A stretch of 64,000 nucleotides of DNA from an uncultured Peptostreptococcus sp. (GCA_900759325.1 CAAEUW010000014.1:38491-102490), one strand, 5' to 3'; shown: positions 50,351 to 59,151, counted from the stretch's first letter. Program-made: numbers and translations. The notes: generated by a model not told the origin, from the sequence alone.

Positions 50351-51127
50351 CTATCTTACATTTGCTAGCTCATCTAGTAGCTTGTCATTTAGGATCCTAA
50401 TATGGGTTCCCTTCATACCAAGCGACCTAGACTCTATTACTCCTGCACTTTCAAACTTTCTAAGTGCATTTACTATTACAGACCTAGTAATTCCAACCTT
50501 ATCTGCTATCTTACTAGCAACTAGTAGACCCTCATTACCATCTAATTCATTAAATATATGTTCTATTGCTTCAAGCTCAGAATATGAAAGTGTTCCTATA
50601 GCCATCTTAACAACGGCCTTCTTCCTCATATCTTCTTCCATCTCTTCACTTATAGCCCTTATGATTTCTAAGCCTACAACAGTCGCTGCATATTCAGCAA
50701 CTACTAGGTCTTCATCAACAAAAGCCTTATTATACCTAGATAATAGTAGTGTTCCTAGTCTTTCACCACTTCCAAATATAGGTACAACTGTCGTAAACTT
50801 AGCCAACCTATTTTGTTCATGTGGGAAGAACTTTAGGGCCTCTTCTCCAGATATATTTTCTCTAGTTTCTAATATCTTCAGGATATTTTCAGTATACTCA
50901 ACTGGGAACACGTTCTTATTGCTATCTTCGTCAATGATTATTGAACTGTCCTCTGGCTTCTGTAGATGGTGTCCTAATACCTTACCCTTCAAGCTAACTA
51001 TGTAGACATTTGAATCCAGTACATCGCTTAAGATAACTGATAGCTGTTCAAAGGAAACAGATGTCCCCGCATTAGACTGAAGTGTCTTGTTTATCTTTCT
51101 CGTATTTAATAACAAATCACTTGTCAT
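50351..51127 (-). CDS. codY: Global regulator CodY
   Basis: GTP- and branched-chain-amino-acid-sensing repressor, 258 residues. N-terminal GAF-like ligand domain (about 1-155; LLLNTRKINKTLQSNAG) and C-terminal winged helix with DKVGITRSVIVNALRKFESAGVIESRSLGMKGT near 210-240, nearly the family consensus. AGGAGG before ATG 51127. In many Firmicutes codY follows xerC-hslV-hslU after topA; here it follows topA directly, with a 236-bp gap and its own promoter. Confidence 0.97.
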   Translation of the reverse strand: MTSDLLLNTRKINKTLQSNAGTSVSFEQLSVILSDVLDSNVYIVSLKGKVLGHHLQKPEDSSIIIDEDSNKNVFPVEYTENILKILETRENISGEEALKFFPHEQNRLAKFTTVVPIFGSGERLGTLLLSRYNKAFVDEDLVVAEYAATVVGLEIIRAISEEMEEDMRKKAVVKMAIGTLSYSELEAIEHIFNELDGNEGLLVASKIADKVGITRSVIVNALRKFESAGVIESRSLGMKGTHIRILNDKLLDELANVR

Positions 51128-51258
51128 GTGGTAGCCCTCCTAATTTTATTAATTATCATATATTTATTTACTGATCTTATTTATAATTGTCCAAACCAAC
51201 CTGCATGTAACCTTATTTTTTTAAAATACACACAATTCAAACAATACAATACAAGTTA

Positions 51259-51287
51259 AGATTACCACACTATGTATATTTTTTCAA
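51259..51287 (-). promoter_or_regulatory. Probable codY promoter
   Basis: Minus strand TTGAAA (51287-51282), 17-bp spacer, TAATCT (51264-51259), about 130 bp before codY. Confidence 0.5.
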
Positions 51288-51363
51288 CTATTTTAACAAT
51301 CATTTATATAATTTTCATTATATTCTAATAACTTTTAAAATTTTGGCTAGATTTTTACCTGGT

Positions 51364-53445
51364 CTACTTGCTCTTTTCCTTTTTAGGCTTCTTATTTGTA
51401 GGACAATCCTTGTTTGAACAGATGGACTTACTTTCCTTCTTAGTAACCTTTTCAACCATATGAGAACCACACTCAGGACAGACTTGACCTGTAGGCTTGT
51501 TCCATTCTACAAAGTCACAATCAGGGAAGTTGCTACATCCATAGAATACCCTACCCCTTTTTGACTTTCTAAGTATTATGTCACCATCTCCACACTTTGG
51601 ACATTTTACTCCAACCTTGTCTACTATAGGCTTGGTATTCTTACATTCTGGATAGTTTTTACAGGCCATGAACTTACCAAACCTGCCATGCTTGATTACC
51701 ATGTTAGACCCACAAAGTTCACAGATTTCATCAGTTTCTTCGTCCATATTAATCTTCTCTATATTTTCAATAGCCTCTTTTATAGAAGAAGCCAGTGGGG
51801 CATATGATTCAGAAACAACATTTTTCCAATCTTCAAGACCCTCTTCAATCTTATCTAATCTCGATTCCATCTGGGCTGTATAGTCAACATCTGTCAACAT
51901 TTCAAAGTTTTCTTCTAAAATATCTGTTACTATCTTCCCAAGCTCTGTTGGCTTGATTGCAGGCCCCTCTTTTTCTACATAGCCTCTAGTTAGGATAGTA
52001 CCTATAGTAGGTGCGTATGTGGAAGGTCTACCAATCCCTAGTTCTTCAAGCGTTTTTACCAGACTTGCCTCTGTATACCTTGGTGGTGGCTGGGTAAAGT
52101 GTTGCTTAGGATCTACCTCCTTAACTGGTAGTTTATCATTAAGCTTGATTTCTGGTAGGATTTTATCCTCCCTATCATAATAGTCATATACCTTGGTAAA
52201 ACCATCGAAAACCTGCTTTGAACCTGACGCCTTGAAAGTATATTGTCCGATAGTGGCCTCTATACTCATACTTTCATATAGGGCATCTGACATCTGACTA
52301 GCTACAAACCTCTTCCATATTAGGTTGTAAAGCTTGTACTGGTCTGTTGATAAAGAAGCCTTTATTTCTTCTGGGTGCCTATAAACAGATGTAGGTCTAA
52401 TAGCCTCGTGGGCATCCTGGGAATTAGTCTTAGACTTGGACTTCTTGTCCTTGCTTGCTGAATGGTACTCTTGTCCATATGAGCTCAATATAAAGTCCTT
52501 GGCAGAAGACTTTGCTTCTTCAGACAGCCTCTGTGAATCAGTTCTAATGTAAGATATCAAACCTACACTACCTTCACCCTTTATATTTACACCTTCATAT
52601 AGTTCCTGGGCTACCTTCATAGTTTTCCTTGTAGTGAATCCCAGTCTATTTACAGCCTCCTGCTGAAGTACAGAGGTAGTAAAAGGCTTGACTGTAGCCC
52701 TCTTCCTAGTCTTTGTATCTATATTCTTAACAAGAATTTTTGATCCCTTTATATTTTCAATGATCTCATTGACCTGGTCTTCATTGTCCAAGTCTAACTT
52801 CTTACCATCTATACCATAAAAAGAAAAATCAACTGGACATCCTGCCACCTCAGAAACTAGGTCTAAAGACCAGTATTCAACAGGTACAAAGTTCTCAATT
52901 TCTGTTTCCCTATCACATACCAATTTAGTAGTAACCGACTGGACCCTACCAGCACTTAGACCTCTCCTTATTTTCTGCCATAAGATTGGACTAATCTGGT
53001 AGCCCAATAGCCTATCCAAGACCCTTCTTGCCTGCTGGGCATCAACCAAATTAATATTTATCGATCTTGGTTTCTTGATAGCCTTCTTGATTGTATCCTT
53101 TGTAATTTCATTAAATTCTATCCTACATTGGCTCTCAGGATCTATTTCAAGTAAATAAGATAGGTGCCAGGAGATTGCCTCTCCCTCTCTATCGGGGTCG
53201 GTTGCTAGATATATTTTCGAAGCCTTTTTAGCTTCCTTTTTAAGGTCCTTTATTATTGGACCCTTTCCCCTAATGTTTATATACTCGGGTTCAAAATTAT
53301 TATCTATATCGACACCCAGCCTACTCTTGGGTAAATCTCTTATATGTCCTACAGATGCCTTTACAACATAGTGGTTTTTGCCTAGAAATTTTTCGATAGT
53401 CTTTGCCTTCGCTGGAGACTCGACTATTACTAAAGCTTTTGGCAC
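51364..53445 (-). CDS. topA: DNA topoisomerase I
   Basis: Type IA topoisomerase relaxing negative supercoils, 693 residues. TOPRIM motif ALVIVESPAKAKTIEKFLG at the N-terminus, YLATDPDREGEAISWHL (DxD metal site), the active-site tyrosine in GLISYIRTDSQRLS near 300, and three C-terminal zinc ribbons (CELCGSNMV..., CPKCGDGDI..., CPECGSHMV...CSNKDC). The frame opens with ATG 53460, but that region contains the GGAGGTG site; the GTG at 53445, 8 nt from GGAGG, is at the conserved VPKALVIV start. 4 bp or so from dprA. Confidence 0.97.
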   Translation of the reverse strand: MPKALVIVESPAKAKTIEKFLGKNHYVVKASVGHIRDLPKSRLGVDIDNNFEPEYINIRGKGPIIKDLKKEAKKASKIYLATDPDREGEAISWHLSYLLEIDPESQCRIEFNEITKDTIKKAIKKPRSININLVDAQQARRVLDRLLGYQISPILWQKIRRGLSAGRVQSVTTKLVCDRETEIENFVPVEYWSLDLVSEVAGCPVDFSFYGIDGKKLDLDNEDQVNEIIENIKGSKILVKNIDTKTRKRATVKPFTTSVLQQEAVNRLGFTTRKTMKVAQELYEGVNIKGEGSVGLISYIRTDSQRLSEEAKSSAKDFILSSYGQEYHSASKDKKSKSKTNSQDAHEAIRPTSVYRHPEEIKASLSTDQYKLYNLIWKRFVASQMSDALYESMSIEATIGQYTFKASGSKQVFDGFTKVYDYYDREDKILPEIKLNDKLPVKEVDPKQHFTQPPPRYTEASLVKTLEELGIGRPSTYAPTIGTILTRGYVEKEGPAIKPTELGKIVTDILEENFEMLTDVDYTAQMESRLDKIEEGLEDWKNVVSESYAPLASSIKEAIENIEKINMDEETDEICELCGSNMVIKHGRFGKFMACKNYPECKNTKPIVDKVGVKCPKCGDGDIILRKSKRGRVFYGCSNFPDCDFVEWNKPTGQVCPECGSHMVEKVTKKESKSICSNKDCPTNKKPKKEKSK

Positions 53446-53464
53446 AAACAACACCTCCATTTAT

Positions 53465-54748
53465 TTATATTATAAGGATCCTATTTAATTCGTAGGTATT
53501 TATGCCTACTTCTAAAATATAATCCATCATAGTCAAATTATTGACATAAAATATGACATCCCCTATCTCAATATTAAGGTAGAGGGAAATCTTGTCAATA
53601 TCTAGGGCTCCTTTTTCAGACAAGAGCTTTAAAATATCCTGCTCGTGTTCAGAAAATTGTTGCCTTTTTAACTTATCATTTCTAATATTATCACAAACAG
53701 AGTCAATATTACTAGCATTTTTCTTATTTTTTTTGTTATTTAATGAATCAAAAGAATAAAAGCTTTCATAATCTTCTAGTATATCTCGGCTAGTCTGTAC
53801 TATTTTTCCGCCCTTACTTATCATTTCATTGCAGCCATATGAAAGATCTGAAAAAATACTTCCAGGGACCAGGTAAACCTCCCTACCATTATCTAGACCA
53901 TAGGTGGCTGTTATTAAAGACCCGCTCTTCTTTCCTGCCTCAATTACCAGGGTTCCCCTGGATAGTCCTGCTATTATCCTATTTCTCATGGCAAAGCTAG
54001 CCCTAAAGGTTTGGCCTCCTGGACCTGTCTCGGATAAAACGAGGCCACCCTTGTCGATTATTTCTTTAAAGAGCCTGGTGTTAGACCTTGGGTATATATT
54101 GTCTATGGCAGTCCCCATCACTGCAATTGTTGGAGACCCACCATCCATACAGTAGCTATGGGCATAAGAATCAATCCCCAGGGCTAAGCCACTCACTATG
54201 CCTATACCAGCTTCTGATAGATCCTTGACCAGGTACTTGCTGGCATTTTTCCCATAGTCAGTACACTTCCTTGCTCCTACAACCGATAGGAAGGGGTACT
54301 TGTTTACTATAGATATATCCCCATAATAATAGAGGATATAGGGTGGATCGTAGACATTCCTAAGCAGGCTAGGATAATCCTCTGAATCATAAGTAACTAA
54401 TAAGACCTTGCTTGAGCTTATATTATTTTTAATTTCATCTATAAGGGTCTGGTCATATCCATATTTCCTAATCTTATCCATTACTTTTTTAGAAAAATAG
54501 CTATTTCCAATACTTAAAATCCAATCTATAAATGACCTAACCCCTATACATACTTCTGGTTCTTGAAGCCTGTCTTGCCTAGGCGCCTTATCCACTCCTG
54601 TATGGCTAGCTAGCTTACCAATTGAGATTATATTGGTATCATCTGAAAATATAGACCTTAGCTCTGCCATATTTTCTTCATAAAAAAGCTTCATTTCCCT
54701 AGATCCTATACCTACAACTTCCTTGGCCCATATAAAAAAATTATCCAT
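53465..54748 (-). CDS. dprA: DNA-processing protein DprA (Smf)
   Basis: ssDNA-binding protein that loads RecA during transformation. 427 residues, longer than most DprA (~290-370) because of extended N-terminal SAM-like and linker regions. The Rossmann core is clear: VGARKCTDYGKNAS, GIVSGLALGIDSYAHSYCMD, AVMGTAIDNIYPRSN, RNRIIAGLSRGTLVIEAG and KSGSLITATYGLDNGREVY. The C-terminal DprA winged helix (about 370-425) follows a polar linker. GGAGG before ATG 54748. Together with comM this retains part of the competence machinery. Confidence 0.95.
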   Translation of the reverse strand: MDNFFIWAKEVVGIGSREMKLFYEENMAELRSIFSDDTNIISIGKLASHTGVDKAPRQDRLQEPEVCIGVRSFIDWILSIGNSYFSKKVMDKIRKYGYDQTLIDEIKNNISSSKVLLVTYDSEDYPSLLRNVYDPPYILYYYGDISIVNKYPFLSVVGARKCTDYGKNASKYLVKDLSEAGIGIVSGLALGIDSYAHSYCMDGGSPTIAVMGTAIDNIYPRSNTRLFKEIIDKGGLVLSETGPGGQTFRASFAMRNRIIAGLSRGTLVIEAGKKSGSLITATYGLDNGREVYLVPGSIFSDLSYGCNEMISKGGKIVQTSRDILEDYESFYSFDSLNNKKNKKNASNIDSVCDNIRNDKLKRQQFSEHEQDILKLLSEKGALDIDKISLYLNIEIGDVIFYVNNLTMMDYILEVGINTYELNRILII

Positions 54749-54838
54749 ATCCCATCCTCCAAATCTTATACACCTACTATTCCTTAAAAAATCTCATTAC
54801 TACAATATCCAGTCCCCTATATGAGAACTCTCTATCCA

Positions 54839-56515
54839 CTAATAGGGGCAAAAGTACTTATAATAAGCCTTCCTGTAGGAAAAGGCCTCTACAATATCCC
54901 TACTAGAAATACTCTCCCTTGCTTCTAGGTCTGCTATGGTCCTGGCTAGCTTTATCAGTCTAGTGTAGGACCTATTACTCAAGCCATATTTTTTATATAG
55001 GCTTCCTGCCACCATGGCCGAATCCTGGTCCAGGCTACAATACCTTTCTATATCTTCACTTGTCATTTGAGAATTCACATAGAAATCCCTATCATTAAAT
55101 CTATCCGCTTGAATCCTCCTTGCCACTTCGATGATCTGCAAGATTTCTTTGGAGGTCATACTCTTAGACCTATCATCGAATTCTTCAAAATCAACCTTTC
55201 CAACCTCACAAAAAACATCCATCCTATCCAATATAGGCCCAGATATCTTTCCTAGATACTTGTCTATTTCATATTGTCTACAGCTACACTCCTTATGACT
55301 TTTGTAGTAGCCACAGGGACAAGGATTCATCGATACTATCAATTGAAAGGCGGCAGGATAGGTCACACTGTGGTTGATCCTCGAAATATTTACTACAGAA
55401 TCTTCAATAGGTTGTCTTAGGGCCTCTAGTATTTGCTTGGGAAACTCTGCTACCTCATCTAGAAATAAGACCCCCCTATGGGCCAGGGTAATCTCACCCA
55501 GGCTAGCCTTGGAACAACCACCTATAATAGATATCTTTGTAGCTGTATGGTGGGGCTGTCTAAAGGGTCTGACTCTTATTAGGCCCTGCCCCTCTCTTAG
55601 GAGGCCTGCAGCACTATATATCTGGGTAATTTCTAATTCTTCTTGGGTATTAGGTCTAGGCAATATTGTCCTAATAGACCTAGCTATCATTGTCTTACCA
55701 GTTCCGGGTGGACCTATCATAAGTAGGTTATGCCCTCCAGCTACTGCTATCATGGCAGCCCTCTTGGCTAGGATATTGCCCCTAATATTAAAAAAGTCAT
55801 CCTCCACAATTCCAGGTCTACTCATATCTGACTCACTATACTTTTCATCTATGATTCCCTGATTTCTAGCCGCTTGAATACTATATTCACTTTTTGATAA
55901 GACACCTTCATTATTCTCGGCTTGACCCAAGATTGGACCATTAATTTTATTATCCTCATATAGGTTAGCGTATTTGCTGGACATATATACTTCCCTATCT
56001 TTAGGTGCCATTTCTAATAGCTTTATACACTCCTTAACGCTATCAATGCCTATAATTTCCATCCCACCTATCCCTCTACACTCCGGATAGTTGCTTGTAG
56101 GTATAAAAACCCTCTTGATACCTTCCTTTTTCATCCTTATTACAATGGAAAGAATCCCCCTCATGTTCTTTACCCTACCATCAAGGGATAATTCTCCCAA
56201 AAAACCAGATTCTGCTAGGTAGTCATCTGACTGTTTAATCCTAGATCTAAGTATGCCAACACAAATACCGAGGTCAAGGTAGGCACCATCCTTTTTAATA
56301 TCTGCAGGTGACAGATTTATTACCAGCCTACTTAGGGGAAAGTCATAGCCACTATTTAAAATTGCCGACCTAACCCTCTCTTTTGACTCCTTAACCTCTG
56401 TGCCAGCAAGACCCACTACACTAAAGTAGGGCATCCCTTTTGATATATCAACCTCAATATCGACGATTAGGCCATCCACACCCATGACCATACCTGACTT
56501 GATCTTGTTAATCAT
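54839..56515 (-). CDS. comM: ComM/YifB family Mg-chelatase-like AAA+ helicase
   Basis: AAA+ ATPase that promotes branch migration during natural transformation (shown for Vibrio ComM). 558 residues: N-terminal Lon-protease-like domain (GLAGTEVKESKERVRSAILNSG), Walker A LLMIGPPGTGKTMIARSI near 260, Walker B GVLFLDEVAEFPKQILEALRQP, the CPCGYY...CSC zinc knuckle, and the C-terminal Mg-chelatase module. A polar, poorly conserved ~60-residue insertion lies before the AAA domain (about 175-235). The start ATG overlaps the yraN stop (ATGA), so translation is coupled. Confidence 0.96.
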   Translation of the reverse strand: MINKIKSGMVMGVDGLIVDIEVDISKGMPYFSVVGLAGTEVKESKERVRSAILNSGYDFPLSRLVINLSPADIKKDGAYLDLGICVGILRSRIKQSDDYLAESGFLGELSLDGRVKNMRGILSIVIRMKKEGIKRVFIPTSNYPECRGIGGMEIIGIDSVKECIKLLEMAPKDREVYMSSKYANLYEDNKINGPILGQAENNEGVLSKSEYSIQAARNQGIIDEKYSESDMSRPGIVEDDFFNIRGNILAKRAAMIAVAGGHNLLMIGPPGTGKTMIARSIRTILPRPNTQEELEITQIYSAAGLLREGQGLIRVRPFRQPHHTATKISIIGGCSKASLGEITLAHRGVLFLDEVAEFPKQILEALRQPIEDSVVNISRINHSVTYPAAFQLIVSMNPCPCGYYKSHKECSCRQYEIDKYLGKISGPILDRMDVFCEVGKVDFEEFDDRSKSMTSKEILQIIEVARRIQADRFNDRDFYVNSQMTSEDIERYCSLDQDSAMVAGSLYKKYGLSNRSYTRLIKLARTIADLEARESISSRDIVEAFSYRKAYYKYFCPY

Positions 56516-56874
56516 ATATTACCTCCTATGGTATAAGCATTTCTTATGTGCTTTATCTTCTTTTCTTTGAAATATACTTCAAATACATCAAACCTTACTG
56601 GGCAATCCAAGCTTCCCTTTGAGGAAAGGTAATTTTTGGCAAGACAAATAATCCTGGCCATCTTCTTTGAATCAACAGCTTGGGCAGGATTCCCAAAGTA
56701 TGTACTATTTCTGGTCTTCACCTCACCAAAAACTAAAACTTCATTCTCAACAAAAATTATGTCTATTTCACCCCTCCTAGTTCTGTAGTTCCTATCAAGT
56801 ATCCTACATCCTATTCTTCCTAGATAAAGGGCTACTGCCTCTTCTCCTATCATACCAATCTCGTAATTATTCAT
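56512..56874 (-). CDS. yraN: YraN family (UPF0102) endonuclease-like protein
   Basis: A 120-residue Holliday-junction-resolvase-like fold protein. GMIGEEAVALYLGRIGCRILDRNYR and GEIDIIFVENEVLVFGEVKTR contain the PD-(D/E)XK-type motif (E-x...GEID, EVK). Function unproven. GGAGGT before ATG 56874. It usually follows rnhB in the rplS operon; here rnhB is 3.4 kb away because an accessory island and a dehydrogenase gene lie between. Confidence 0.93.
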   Translation of the reverse strand: MNNYEIGMIGEEAVALYLGRIGCRILDRNYRTRRGEIDIIFVENEVLVFGEVKTRNSTYFGNPAQAVDSKKMARIICLAKNYLSSKGSLDCPVRFDVFEVYFKEKKIKHIRNAYTIGGNI

Positions 56875-56961
56875 AAAACCTCCATAAGCCTAGTTAGACC
56901 TATAGTCTTATGTACTATTTTGAAAATAAATAAAGACCAAATTTATCATTACAATTAAACC

Positions 56962-56974
56962 GTAAATTGCAATA
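56962..56974 (+). repeat. Direct repeat, left copy (GTAAATTGCAATA)
   Basis: The same 13 bp recurs at 59152-59164 in the same orientation, bracketing the accessory island. The left copy is 32 bp beyond the IS30 fragment's stop, where an IS30-type terminal repeat would lie. Confidence 0.6.
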
Positions 56975-57006
56975 ATAAGTTGAACATTGATGACTAAAAA
57001 TCCATA

Positions 57007-57350
57007 TCACGAAGCTGTCTGTCGATATATAAGGTCAAGCTCATCTTCGAAGACTTCATCCGGTGTACGATAATTTAATATTTTACGTGGCAAGCTGTTA
57101 CACCATATTTCTATGTCAGCAATATAGTTTACATCAAAGTCACTGATACGTTTACCTTTTGGAATAAATCTTTGTATAATGCCATTATGACATTCATTAG
57201 TTCCTTTTTCACATGACGTATATGGATGTGTATAAAAAACGAGAGTCTCGGCTAATTCTTCAAGTTCAGATAACCTCGAAAACTCAGAACCATTGTCTGT
57301 CGTGATGATCTTGAACACTTAACTGAAATGCTCGCTATATGTGAGTCTAC
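57007..57350 (-). pseudogene. IS30 family transposase, C-terminal fragment with in-frame stop
   Basis: The C-terminal part of an IS30 integrase-like DDE domain: KIITTDNGSEFSRL (second Asp), EKGTNECHNGIIQRFIPKGKRISD (catalytic Glu), and NSLPRKILNYRTPDEVFEDEL. An open frame starts at 57318, but reading upstream in frame gives SEHFS-stop-VFK, where IS30 proteins normally have SEHFSEVFK-like sequence; the stop is TAA at 57321-57319. The HTH and first catalytic Asp are missing. It cannot transpose by itself. Confidence 0.9.
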
Positions 57351-57358
57351 ATAGGCAA

Positions 57359-57595
57359 TCATATGCCGTTCTTTTGTTTTGCTGATAGATAATCACTAGG
57401 TGTTGGCATATCCGTTCCATCAAGAACTGCTCCATCTGGTAAGTCAACAGCATCTATTTCTTTTGGCGTAAATGTTGGAATATCATTCATTAGTATTTTT
57501 ACTTTTTTACCTTTTTCTATTTTTTCAGCAGCAGGCTGTGGTTTCCCTCCTGATTTTACTCGTCTTCCACCTCTGTATGTTCTATCTTTAGCGAT
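57359..57595 (-). pseudogene. Phage terminase small subunit (P27 family), N-terminal fragment
   Basis: Translation of the minus strand from an ATC codon at 57595 gives AKDRTYRGGRRVKSGGKPQP, then AEKIEKGKKVKIL, and DMPTPSDYLSAKQKNG before a stop at 57361-57359. This is the N-terminus of P27-like terminase small subunits, which normally run to ~150-160 residues. A good GGAGGTGATACT site precedes the ATC, so the original ATG has probably mutated. The frame is cut where IS30 sequence begins. Confidence 0.82.
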
Positions 57596-57619
57596 AGTAT
57601 CACCTCCTAATACTTAAAT

Positions 57620-57668
57620 ATAAAATCTCCCTTCAATAAACATTATTGTTTACTGTAGGGAGATTTTA
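57620..57668 (-). terminator. Terminator after the XRE gene
   Basis: AAAATCTCCCT (57622-57632) and AGGGAGATTTT (57657-57667) arms with inner CAATAAAC/GTTTACTG pairing; minus-strand read-out ends ATTTTATATTT. Confidence 0.88.
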
Positions 57669-57684
57669 GTTTAACTATGTTTGT

Positions 57685-57891
57685 CTAAAAATAGAAAAGA
57701 TCCTCAAATTTCTTTTCTAAAGCAATGCAAAGTATCAAAGCTAATTTAGCAGTGGGGTTAAATTGACCAGTTTCAATTGAGCTGATTGTGTTTCTTGAAA
57801 CACCCACCTCATCAGCTAACTGTTGTTGTGAATAGCCTTTTTCTTTTCTGACTTCTTTTAAATGATTTTTGAGAACTAGTTCATCATCCAT
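57685..57891 (-). CDS. XRE family helix-turn-helix regulator (YozG-like)
   Basis: A 68-residue protein that is essentially a single HTH_3 domain: LKEVRKEKGYSQQQLADEVGVSRNTISSIETGQFNPTAKLALIL. Small regulators of this type (YozG/DUF-type) bind DNA as dimers and are often paired with a small membrane protein, as here. It starts 9 bp after the upstream membrane-protein gene and ends at a terminator, so the two form one unit. Likely autoregulatory through the CCAAGT sites in the promoter. Located between two phage relics. Confidence 0.92.
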   Translation of the reverse strand: MDDELVLKNHLKEVRKEKGYSQQQLADEVGVSRNTISSIETGQFNPTAKLALILCIALEKKFEDLFYF

Positions 57892-57900
57892 AATCCATCA

Positions 57901-58218
57901 CTACTTCAATGTTATAAGGCTAGCTACAAATAAGGCAATTCCTATAATCGCCATAAGTATCCCCACTAACAATTGCTTTCTTTCTTTTAGTTTTGCATAC
58001 TTTACAAGTTCTTTCGTTGCTTCAATACTAAAATAAATACTTAGTATTCCATAATTAAAGGAATTGAAGAAAAAAGCTTCAATTCCAAATAGGATGGCAG
58101 CAACAGCTAATCCGATTTGGCTGGAAACTTCACCTGCTTTTTTAAAAATATCAACCATCATCTCATCGTGATATTTATACTCCTCACGACTTCTCGCTAA
58201 AACTTCATCTCTCTTCAT
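57901..58218 (-). CDS. DUF6442-like small membrane protein
   Basis: A 105-residue protein with a charged N-terminus (MKRDEVLARSREEYKYHDEM) typical of the DUF6442 group, followed by three hydrophobic segments (about 33-50, 52-68, 84-103). The group is nearly always next to a small XRE regulator, as here, but has no known function. GGAG is 7 bp from the ATG at 58218; the ATG at 58224 is too close to it. Intact and with its own promoter, so probably functional despite the decayed surroundings. Confidence 0.82.
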   Translation of the reverse strand: MKRDEVLARSREEYKYHDEMMVDIFKKAGEVSSQIGLAVAAILFGIEAFFFNSFNYGILSIYFSIEATKELVKYAKLKERKQLLVGILMAIIGIALFVASLITLK

Positions 58219-58241
58219 ATTCATTCTCCTTTATCCTTTTG

Positions 58242-58280
58242 CCAAGTTTACTTGGTATTTATATTATATCATGCCAAGTT
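58242..58280 (-). promoter_or_regulatory. Candidate XRE operators (CCAAGT half-sites)
   Basis: CCAAGTTTACTTGG (58242-58255) is a near-perfect palindrome; a further GCCAAGTT lies at 58273-58280, between the -35 and -10 boxes. Three half-sites around one promoter is typical of autoregulated XRE loci. Confidence 0.65.
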
Positions 58281-58290
58281 TTATTGTCAA
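58263..58290 (-). promoter_or_regulatory. Strong promoter of the membrane-protein/XRE module
   Basis: Minus strand TTGACA (58290-58285), 16-bp spacer, TATAAT (58268-58263). Confidence 0.85.
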
Positions 58291-58428
58291 TAGGTTAGAA
58301 TAAATATTTTACTTTTCGTATGATATTCTTTAATACCCCCTTTGAACCATTTTTTTTGCGCGTGAGAGGGCGGCACCGTTGGTAGGGAAATCACTCGTAG
58401 AGATTAAGACTCCCCTCCACACGTAAAA

Positions 58429-58653
58429 CTATCCTCCAAATCTATCTCTACTCTTTGTATGAATCTTTGAGTGACAAGATTTATAAAGACTCATTAGATT
58501 ATCTTCGTCATTAGTTCCACCACGAGAAAGAGGAAGCATGTGATGTACTTCCTCTACATTTTTATCTTTTAATGCAAAAATTGAATTAGCTATTTCCTTC
58601 TTCAAGTCTACCAACTTATCTATTTTTCTTATTTGTACATTATTATATTCCAC
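58429..58653 (-). pseudogene. HNH endonuclease remnant (phage type)
   Basis: The frame from a GTG at 58653 gives VEEVHHMLPLSRGGTNDEDN, then LMSLYKSCHSKIH, an HNH core as in nucleases encoded beside phage terminase genes. The zinc cysteines usual before the core (CxxC) are absent and LCKSC has become LYKSC. The 5' part is replaced by unrelated sequence at the junction with the IS481 fragment. The GC-richer stretch downstream (58325-58428) also looks like phage-derived intergenic DNA. Confidence 0.72.
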
Positions 58654-58685
58654 TAATTGTTCATTTATATTTTACACTTTACATT

Positions 58686-59033
58686 ATGGCTATTAAACAC
58701 TTTAAATATAAACCTAAAATAATACAAACTGACAATGGATTTGAGTTTACGCATTTTAGGAAAACTAAACGTACACATCCCTTTGATATATTCTGTGCTA
58801 ATAATGGTATAGAGCACAAACTTATACGCCCCAGAACACCTAGACATAACGGTAAGGTAGAACGTAGTCATAGAAACGACAATGAACGATTTTACAGTAA
58901 CTTAATCTTCTATTCATATGATGATTTGATTATACAAATGAAAAGATATTTATATAAGTCTAACAGATTGCCTATGCAGGTTTTAGGTTGGTTATCTCCT
59001 ATTGAAATTAGGGAAATAATGGTTGGAGAATAA
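58686..59033 (+). pseudogene. IS481-type transposase, C-terminal fragment
   Basis: An open frame of 115 residues: KIIQTDNGFEFTHF, GIEHKLIRPRTPRHNGKVERSHRN and LGWLSPIEI match the second Asp and catalytic Glu region of IS481-family DDE transposases. The N-terminal two thirds (HTH domains and first Asp) are missing: sequence similarity ends near 58680, about 25 bp from the HNH remnant on the other strand. Not a functional transposase. GTCTCACATCATTTACA near 59087-59103 may be the remains of its right end. Confidence 0.85.
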
Positions 59034-59151
59034 TCTCCAACCATTATACCAAATTTCTATTATTTTCTCTCTAAAAATGTCTCACATCATTTACAAACAT
59101 ACACTCTTTCATAAATCAATAAAGCATTTATAAGGTATTTATTTATTAATT

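Noticed and set aside
58665..58871. 68-residue minus-strand frame overlapping the IS481 fragment
   Set aside because: The plus-strand frame clearly encodes transposase sequence; this is its shadow.
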